Shown: one piece after another, positions 58,092 through 64,000 of the stretch
Layout of the letters: each line of letters begins with the position of its first letter
Numbering within the stretch: position 1 is the first letter of the stretch
Assembly (NCBI GenBank): GCA_017607445.1
Contig: JAEVHH010000004.1
Span: 3,286,001 to 3,350,000 of the forward strand
Direction: 5' to 3'
Length of the DNA: 64,000 nucleotides
Origin: Histoplasma ohiense
Lineage: Eukaryota; Ascomycota; Eurotiomycetes; Onygenales; Ajellomycetaceae
Position numbers and translations under genes: made by a program
Notes under the pieces: model-generated
Seen by the model: the letters and a program-made list of their open reading frames with translations, nothing else
Databases searched by the model: none
What the model was told of the DNA's origin: nothing

Positions 58092-60342
58092 GAAATCGCC
58101 ACATTTTCCTTATGCATGTCATTGAAAAACTTATTCACAAGTTCACTGTCCCAATCAGATGGCTCCTAATCCATAAAGCATTGATCTATATCAGCAAGGC
58201 ACTACCTGCGTCTTGTACTCAACCAGAAACAATGGATTTCAGGGTAAGTGGCTGTGCTACCCAAATCCACAATGAATGAGCCACTATAGTTCTTGGATTT
58301 GACATCATCAGGCCACATAGCATAGCACTACAAGCTATTTGTATTTTGTGATGTACTTCAGAGATATCACTTATGCTGATTTTCTCAGGAATAAAATTCT
58401 TGATGATTGCTCATTGACAGAATATGTGATGCTTGTTGTCTAAGGCTTTGAACTGATTGTTATCAAGCTTAATGCACTCATGACATTTTACTTCTCATGT
58501 GCTGTTGTCCCCAATGCTGTCAAGACAAGAAAAAGCACAGGCCTCATGAATGAAAGGAGCTTTCAGTATCCTCTCATGGTTTTTGAGTTTGCATGAGAAA
58601 TCCCTCCCTGCTTATGGCCGGTGCCTAGCTGAGAAATACAGGACAAATGAGATTAGATTGTTTGTGGTATGTAACCAGGATATAGCAAACAGATCACAAT
58701 CTGGGTTAATTTGGACAAAGAAAAAGTAGCCAACATACCAGCTTTAAAGTGTACAACTTGCCCTCACATTCAATATGGCAAAACACAAAACTCCACACCT
58801 GACCCAAGGAATCAAAGATGTTTGATAAGGTTTGTCATGGTGGGTGAAATGACATAGCTGAGGTTTTGATGTAGACTTGCATTCTGGTTGATCCATTAGT
58901 AGTTCTGAGAGCCACTGTCCGATCATGGAATCATCAAGTAGGCTCATGGGTTTCCCAGCAATTCAATGATCATGTTGCTTAACATGGTCGCAATAAAGAA
59001 GTGAACCCATTGAGTTGGATTGCAGTTGAAGTCTTTTATCAAGTGAAAGAACATGCATGCTGAGAACAGAGGAGAGTGAAAAAGAAAAAATCATTGAAAC
59101 TCCCACTGGTCTTTATTCATACTCCTTGTTGCATCCAACCTCCCCTTGCTCACCAACTGTTTGTCAAGACGACGTTGTCGGAAAAGGAGAAATAGGTCAC
59201 ATGACCATAGAAGGCAGAAGGTTAGATGATAAAAGCGGAGATTACCATAAATATTATAGCGATAATTTAAGAGTGAGACGGGCAGAGATCCCAGTCACGG
59301 CGAATATAATGATAGAGATTTGTATGTAGATACTAATTATGAGGATGATTTGGGAGCTCTGTATAATAGGCATGATATTTACGCTTACGTAACAGGCCAC
59401 AAGCGAGCTTGGCATTCTTGTAGTAACTCTTGTATACTACCTACACATACTCTTCGAGGATGGAGATTAACTCATAATGTATTTAGTTAATTTTTTCTAC
59501 ATAGTTGCTACCAAAAAAGGTGCTTCTGCTTGAATATAATGAATAGAGAAGCTATTTAGCAGGTATTTAGTCGGTATTACGAATCACATTTATCTGTCCC
59601 CAGCTCAAATAAAGTTAGCAACGTGGATATCAAAACGGTTGCGTTTCCACCTTGAGTTCTTAAGAGAAGTGCCTACTGATACTGTACCAAGCTCCAAATC
59701 TCCGCTGATATGTCGTAGATCGACCGGTTACACCAGAATAAGGCCCACCTAAAATTTTTTTTTTTAAAAAAAAAAAAATCCCCAAAAGAACCATCAGATA
59801 TTATTAATTGACAATTGTAATGTTATCTTGTTGCCCACTCCACCTGGGTTACCTGCCAATACAATGTCCAACCCTTTAACGCAAAAGTATGAAGCCTATC
59901 CGATGAAACGGTGACCTGCAAGAGCAGAAAAAGCAACGTTGTTGAACCCACCCCCATTGCCCCTTCGACAAGAATATCCGGAACCCCCGAAAAGTTTAAA
60001 AAAAAAAAAAAAAAAAAAGGAAGCTGGCGTTCTCGCGACCAGGCAATAGACCGACCCAAGGATATTATAAACAAAGAAAGAATAGAAAGGTTGTGAAGAA
60101 AAATAAAGGAACAAGAGGAACAACAATTTGGCGTCGACCAAATGGAAAATAGAAGCGGATATAGCCAGAAAATAGAACGAGGAGATAGCAGAGAAGGAGA
60201 AAAAAAAAGAACGCCAATCTGTTCTACCCAGTTGGATATATCACAGCTTTTTTGAGAACGAAAACGATGAAATCCCAATACCTAACTCCATTGGGTACTA
60301 ACAGTACACATTAGGAAGGCGAACGTAACGGTATATCGGCAG
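57051..60342. other. Gene-free stretch, possibly with element relics
   Basis: Scattered short frames on both strands (e.g. minus 57391-57663, minus 58744-58947) without a motif I can assign. A pyrimidine-rich tract with T14 is at about 58050-58092, and an A/T inverted repeat at about 59755-59778. An A18-type run lies near 60000. Confidence 0.45.
59755..59778. repeat. T11A13 homopolymeric inverted repeat
   Basis: Eleven T directly followed by thirteen A, a loop-less inverted repeat that could extrude or fold on itself. Confidence 0.9.
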
Positions 60343-62167
60343 TTAAGAACGCGTTGGAGATCGAGATTCAGCACTGGTTTTAGGTCTGATATTTGGTCCC
60401 AGCGAGGAATGTTTATTATTGCCAGCTTTCCGAGTTAGTTTTGCGTAATGAAGGCCACAGGCGTTGCAGAGAGTTCGAGCGCCATCCGGTCCTCGCCTCC
60501 ACTCAGGAGTTTCTGCTCGATTACAGCTATGGCATCGGCCAGGTGGGGCCGCCTTCTGTAGATGTCGTTAGTTCTGCCCAGGGTGGGTAGGGAGAATTAA
60601 CGTTGTACGTTGAATAGGTAGACAATATGCGGTGTTCAGGAGAGACGAGGTAAAAAAAAAAGTATACATACCCCTCGGCGCTTCTTAGTATCACCGCCTG
60701 CAAATCCACCACCACTTTTGTAATCTTCCCGATACGGAGCTGCTTGTTCCTCATTACGCGCGCCGTTAGATTTGTAAGCTTGTCGCTGAGCTCGTTGCTC
60801 CACCTGCTGATCCGCTAACGCCTGCTCAACAGCCAGCCCTCGAATCCTAGCCAAGGCGTCAGATGTTCGGCGAATCGTCTGTGCAATATCATCGATCTCC
60901 GATAATTGCGGTATCAACCCTACAACAGGCCCAGACCGATTACTCTGGTGGGCTTTGGCACCAAAATGTCTAGCAAACTCAACTACTCTGCTACCAGCTT
61001 CAATAATCTGCTCAAGTGTTAGCCAAGAGTGTTATGCCGAAGTATAGAAAAGAGACCTACCTCATGATAAGACGATTCCACATCATATACATCAAGCTGT
61101 CGTTTAACAGTTTCGCTGTGAGGGGCGGCGGTGCCATTACTTGCCCTGATGCCCCCTTGTTGATCCATGCGGGCCTTATCGATACCGTTTTGGTTCCAAG
61201 GGTGAACCAAGCCTGGTCGTGTTTCATAAGGTCCAGGAGGGTACTGCATCGAAGGTGGAGTGTTAGGACCTGGGCCGCTATACGGTGCTTGTTGTGGGTA
61301 TGGTGCATACGAAGGGTGCGAAGACATCAGCGCCGCAGAAGGTGATGCGCTGAATTCGTAAGTGGAAGATTGCGAGTTTGTAAGCGAAGGTGTCCCTGTT
61401 TTACAACTTTGGGTTGGTGATTTCCCAGAGCTTAAGGATGGGACTGATCGATTGTGAGATTCCTGCGAGTGGGTTGAAGCAAAGCTCGCTCGCTGTCCTT
61501 CGGGACGGGGAGGTATGCCGGGGACACTCGAATGTGCATTGAATGGGTTATCTCTTGAAAATAATGATGAGATTGAAAACGGATTGGGAGGACCAGAAGG
61601 CACATCTGCGCCCACACGAGCAACAGCAGTCGGCGGGATAGAAATCGATACAGGTGGGTGTCCTGGGTTAGAGGAAGATGAAGATGGGTGAGGAGGATAG
61701 GGCAGAGTGTGGCTGCCTAATGCCTCGTGTATAGAAGGGAGAGACTGTCGTTGAACGGTATGCTGAGGCTCGCTGGAGGTTTTCTGTTCCTTATTTTCGT
61801 CTCCGGGATACCTGATGTCTCCAGGAGAGGCCTCTGCGGATCCGCCTAGAGTCGATCTTGGTGTTGCAGATGCCATATAGCCAGAAGGGGCATGGCCTGG
61901 ATGGTTGGCCATTGTCAAACTGGAAACAGACAATCCTGCCGTTGCGGATGGGAATTGTGCACTGTTGTGTTGACGGTCCTTGCTGGCGGTTTCTAAATCC
62001 AGCTGTCCTATTGACGGTAAAGAATCTCTATGTGCATCGCCATGATGTAAACCGCCGCGAAGTTCCTTGATACCGTCCTCTTCTCCTCTCGGTGATTGGA
62101 ATGGTGCGGTTGTCGACCCTGAAACTCCATAGACGGGCAGATACCTACCCGTATCCACTGTGACCAT
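60343..62167 (-). CDS. nsdD: GATA-type transcription factor NsdD
   Basis: Exons on minus: 62167-61061, 61007-60672 and 60555-60343; 551 aa, phase 0 joins (introns 53 and 116 nt). The long disordered Ser/Pro-rich N-terminal half contains SLPSIHEALGSHTLPYPP and SGPPNPFS. The NsdD middle region follows: PHSETVKRQLDVYDVESSYH joined to EIIEAGSRVVEFARHFGAKA, then RSGPVVGLIPQLSEID, and YKSGGGFAGGDTKKRRG. A single C-terminal GATA zinc finger, C-X2-C-X18-C-X2-C, starts CHSCNRAETPEWRRGPDG, and the finger sits in its own last exon. In Aspergillus nidulans NsdD is required for sexual fruiting and represses conidiation through brlA (established there). The same role here is inferred from orthology. A lone gene with a long upstream region, as usual for developmental regulators. 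Confidence 0.95.
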
Positions 62168-63830
62168 ATTGCCCGGGATATATTTGTGACTTCGTCGAGC
62201 TCCTGGGCGAAATCAGACCGACATAACCGACCAAGTACGCTCTATCACCCCCCCACCCAAAGAAAGTCCCAAAAACGTTTGCTGCCTTCACTTTAATCTC
62301 CGGGCACCATACGGAGTTGCTGCCGCTAACCGCTTGACGACCAATTTCTCTGCTTGCACAATGATCTCAACCGAGCGGTAAGAGCTGCTCGGGTGCTCCA
62401 ACGTCACACGACGCCAAGTTTTCTAGGCTAACAGACAAATATATCGTATCGAAAAGAGCATTAGGTTATCTCCTAGCAAGAAAAAGCAGAAGCTGTTCCT
62501 TGCGGATCTTTTCTCCTCGTTCAGTGCAGAAGATTCGGGATCGAAACAGAATGAAGGGACGGGAATGCACTATAATAATAACGGGGGCGGCTTTGGGCCG
62601 GAGGCAGTGTCAAAAGGCAATTTGGGTTTGTTCGTTTATATGGGCAAAGAGGGAGCCTGCGGCTTAAGATTTATGTGAAGAAAATTGACTCCTGAGGAGA
62701 ACAACCCAATCTGGAGCGGCGGGGCGGAATGATCAGATCAGATCAGTTGGTGCAACAAATCCTGCTTTGTCTGGTTTAACAAGTAGTAATAAATAAATCA
62801 CCTCCTGTTTTTACCCAGGAAACCAGGCCTGAAGCTACCAAACCAACCTCTACCGGGGTTTCGTCTCTGGAAGAACTACCATATAGAACCAAGGTTGCCG
62901 CCGGGGAAACTGCAGAATATGGGTCGTTGGTGAACTGGGGGGCAATGAACCAAATATGGAAGCTCTCGACCGATAACCGAGTAGAGCAAGGCACTTTCGA
63001 AGACAGAAGCATGCAAAATCGACCTGCCGGACAAGAAGATGAATGCAAAAGAGTGGTGGGAGAGAGCGAGCAGAAAACGGGGTGGACAGTGGACTAAAAG
63101 AAGAAGAACAGCTTCGAACTACGACGTCTGCGTGAGCTAGAGATGTAGATGGCAGGTCTAGTATGGTACGTACCGTACGTCTGCCCAGACGGGCTGAGAC
63201 TGAATCTGTAAAGGTACACGTACCCCGTAATAAAACGCATCCCCCGGTCCTGGAGGGATGATTGTATTTTACGAGTGCTGTATGTATTGTATCGGGTGGC
63301 GTATGGTTTCGGCGTATTTCCAGCAATCGATATTTCAAAACAAGATCCTCCAGCGGGTACAACGACTAGAGTAAGAATAAATGAAGGAACTAAGTTAATG
63401 ATAATAACCGATGATTATAGTAGTAATAGGCTCTTTGATATCAGACGGGGCAGATTCGATGATCAGTGTCCAAGATACGGATGATCATAGTTACCTCTCC
63501 CCAGGTTTTGAAGACAGGACTGAACATTGATCAGATGGATGCTCCTAATGGCAACCGAGAGCGACTTGTTCCAATTTCCGCGTGGGAGAGTTCTAAGACG
63601 GCCCATCAATCGTACTCGTTGGCAACGGAATGCCTGAGGCGTTTAACTACGTTTCAAGGTGCAGCACGCCAACCTGTTGCCAGCTCACCGTGAGCGAGCC
63701 ACAAGCAAAATAATTATGGGCGTAATATTTTCTTGGGATGTCCATATGGATGCAGCTCTTTTTTGATTGTCTCAACCCGCAATAAACAGGTGGAAGTTGC
63801 CGCTCTGACGGAGAACCTGATAAAATCGGG
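62168..63830. promoter_or_regulatory. Long nsdD upstream region
   Basis: About 1.66 kb between nsdD and the next gene's stop codon; it must hold the nsdD promoter and probably its leader. It carries a GATCAGATCAGATCAG run at about 62730-62746 and a TACGTACCGTACGT block at about 63167-63180. No separate gene seen; the frames at 62776-63362 are overlapping chance frames. Confidence 0.5.
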
Positions 63831-64000
63831 CTAGCTTGATGGGTCACTGTTGTCAATCCAGCTAGTGGCCTTATTCAGTGTGGGCGCCTGGTAGGGGACA
63901 ACAGGATTAGGGAGGCAGGGATCCTTGAGAAGCGAAATAATGCCCTTGACGTCGATTTTGCTTCCAGGTGGGGCAGGCAGATACGTTCGAATAGATCCCA
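63831..64000 (-). CDS. 3' end of an unrecognised gene (partial)
   Basis: An open frame enters from the right edge and ends in TAG at 63831-63833. The last 55 or so residues include RTYLPAPPGSKIDVKGIISL and PNPVVPYQAPTLNKATSW, with balanced codon use typical of neighbouring genes. The rest lies outside the window, so no product is assigned. Confidence 0.45.
   Translation of the reverse strand, partial: GSIRTYLPAPPGSKIDVKGIISLLKDPCLPNPVVPYQAPTLNKATSWIDNSDPSS

Noticed and set aside
58744..58947. Minus frame beginning MSLLDDSMIGQWLSELL, loosely like a copia RNase H end
   Set aside because: Upstream sequence lacks the expected protease, integrase or reverse transcriptase motifs; similarity too weak to call a retroelement.
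62776..63362. Overlapping minus frames upstream of nsdD
   Set aside because: Two mutually exclusive frames without motifs; more likely nsdD leader or promoter sequence.
1..64000. CRISPR arrays, bacterial operons, phage or IS elements
   Set aside because: The window is eukaryotic (spliced genes, fungal families). The direct repeats seen are coding minisatellites or simple repeats without spacer structure.

Overview
This is a filamentous ascomycete (Pezizomycotina) nuclear contig. Genes carry several short GT-AG introns (42-191 nt). The protein set is fungal: an NsdD-type GATA factor, an APSES cell-cycle factor, a fungal-type glutamate-cysteine ligase, a C2/EF-hand class II phosphatidylserine decarboxylase, a PRM10/ThrE membrane protein and a Mis13/Dsn1 kinetochore subunit. 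The wide intergenic gaps, long A/T homopolymers, AT-rich patches and decayed genes would fit a Eurotiomycete, perhaps Onygenales. That placement is inference from gene content, not a measured result.

Layout, left to right. 0-9 kb: a sugar-porter gene (+); a secreted protein with a Cys-rich head and a long YPT-type tandem repeat (-); a wrecked GT71 mannosyltransferase (-); and a triose-phosphate-transporter-family gene (+). 9.8-17.1 kb: DSN1 and PSD2-like genes, both on the minus strand. 17-21 kb: a long gap with only a tRNA-like 3' half. 21-32.3 kb: PRM10-like, ankyrin-repeat and low-complexity protein genes, all minus and single-exon. 32-42 kb: a gene-poor stretch with an exact hairpin and two decayed genes lying head to head. 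One is a NACHT/STAND-like (NLR-type) relic on minus, the other a AAA+ ATPase relic on plus.

41.9-54.9 kb is a dense housekeeping block. An MBP1-type factor and the complex I subunit NDUFB7 share one divergent promoter holding an MluI cell-cycle box. The glutathione-synthesis gene GCS1 follows, with an 11-nt first coding exon, and then a VIT/VWA-domain protein. 55-60 kb is AT-rich and essentially gene-free, with dispersed GATGATAGCTA-type repeats. 60.3-62.2 kb is an nsdD orthologue, and the 3' end of one further minus-strand gene runs off the right edge.

The genes do not form a pathway cluster; they are ordinary chromosome neighbours. The accessory signal is the repeat-bearing secreted protein, the decayed GT71 gene and the divergent NLR-like/AAA pseudogene pair. 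I found no evidence of a new functional multi-gene system. Exon boundaries were read by eye from splice signals and frame continuity.
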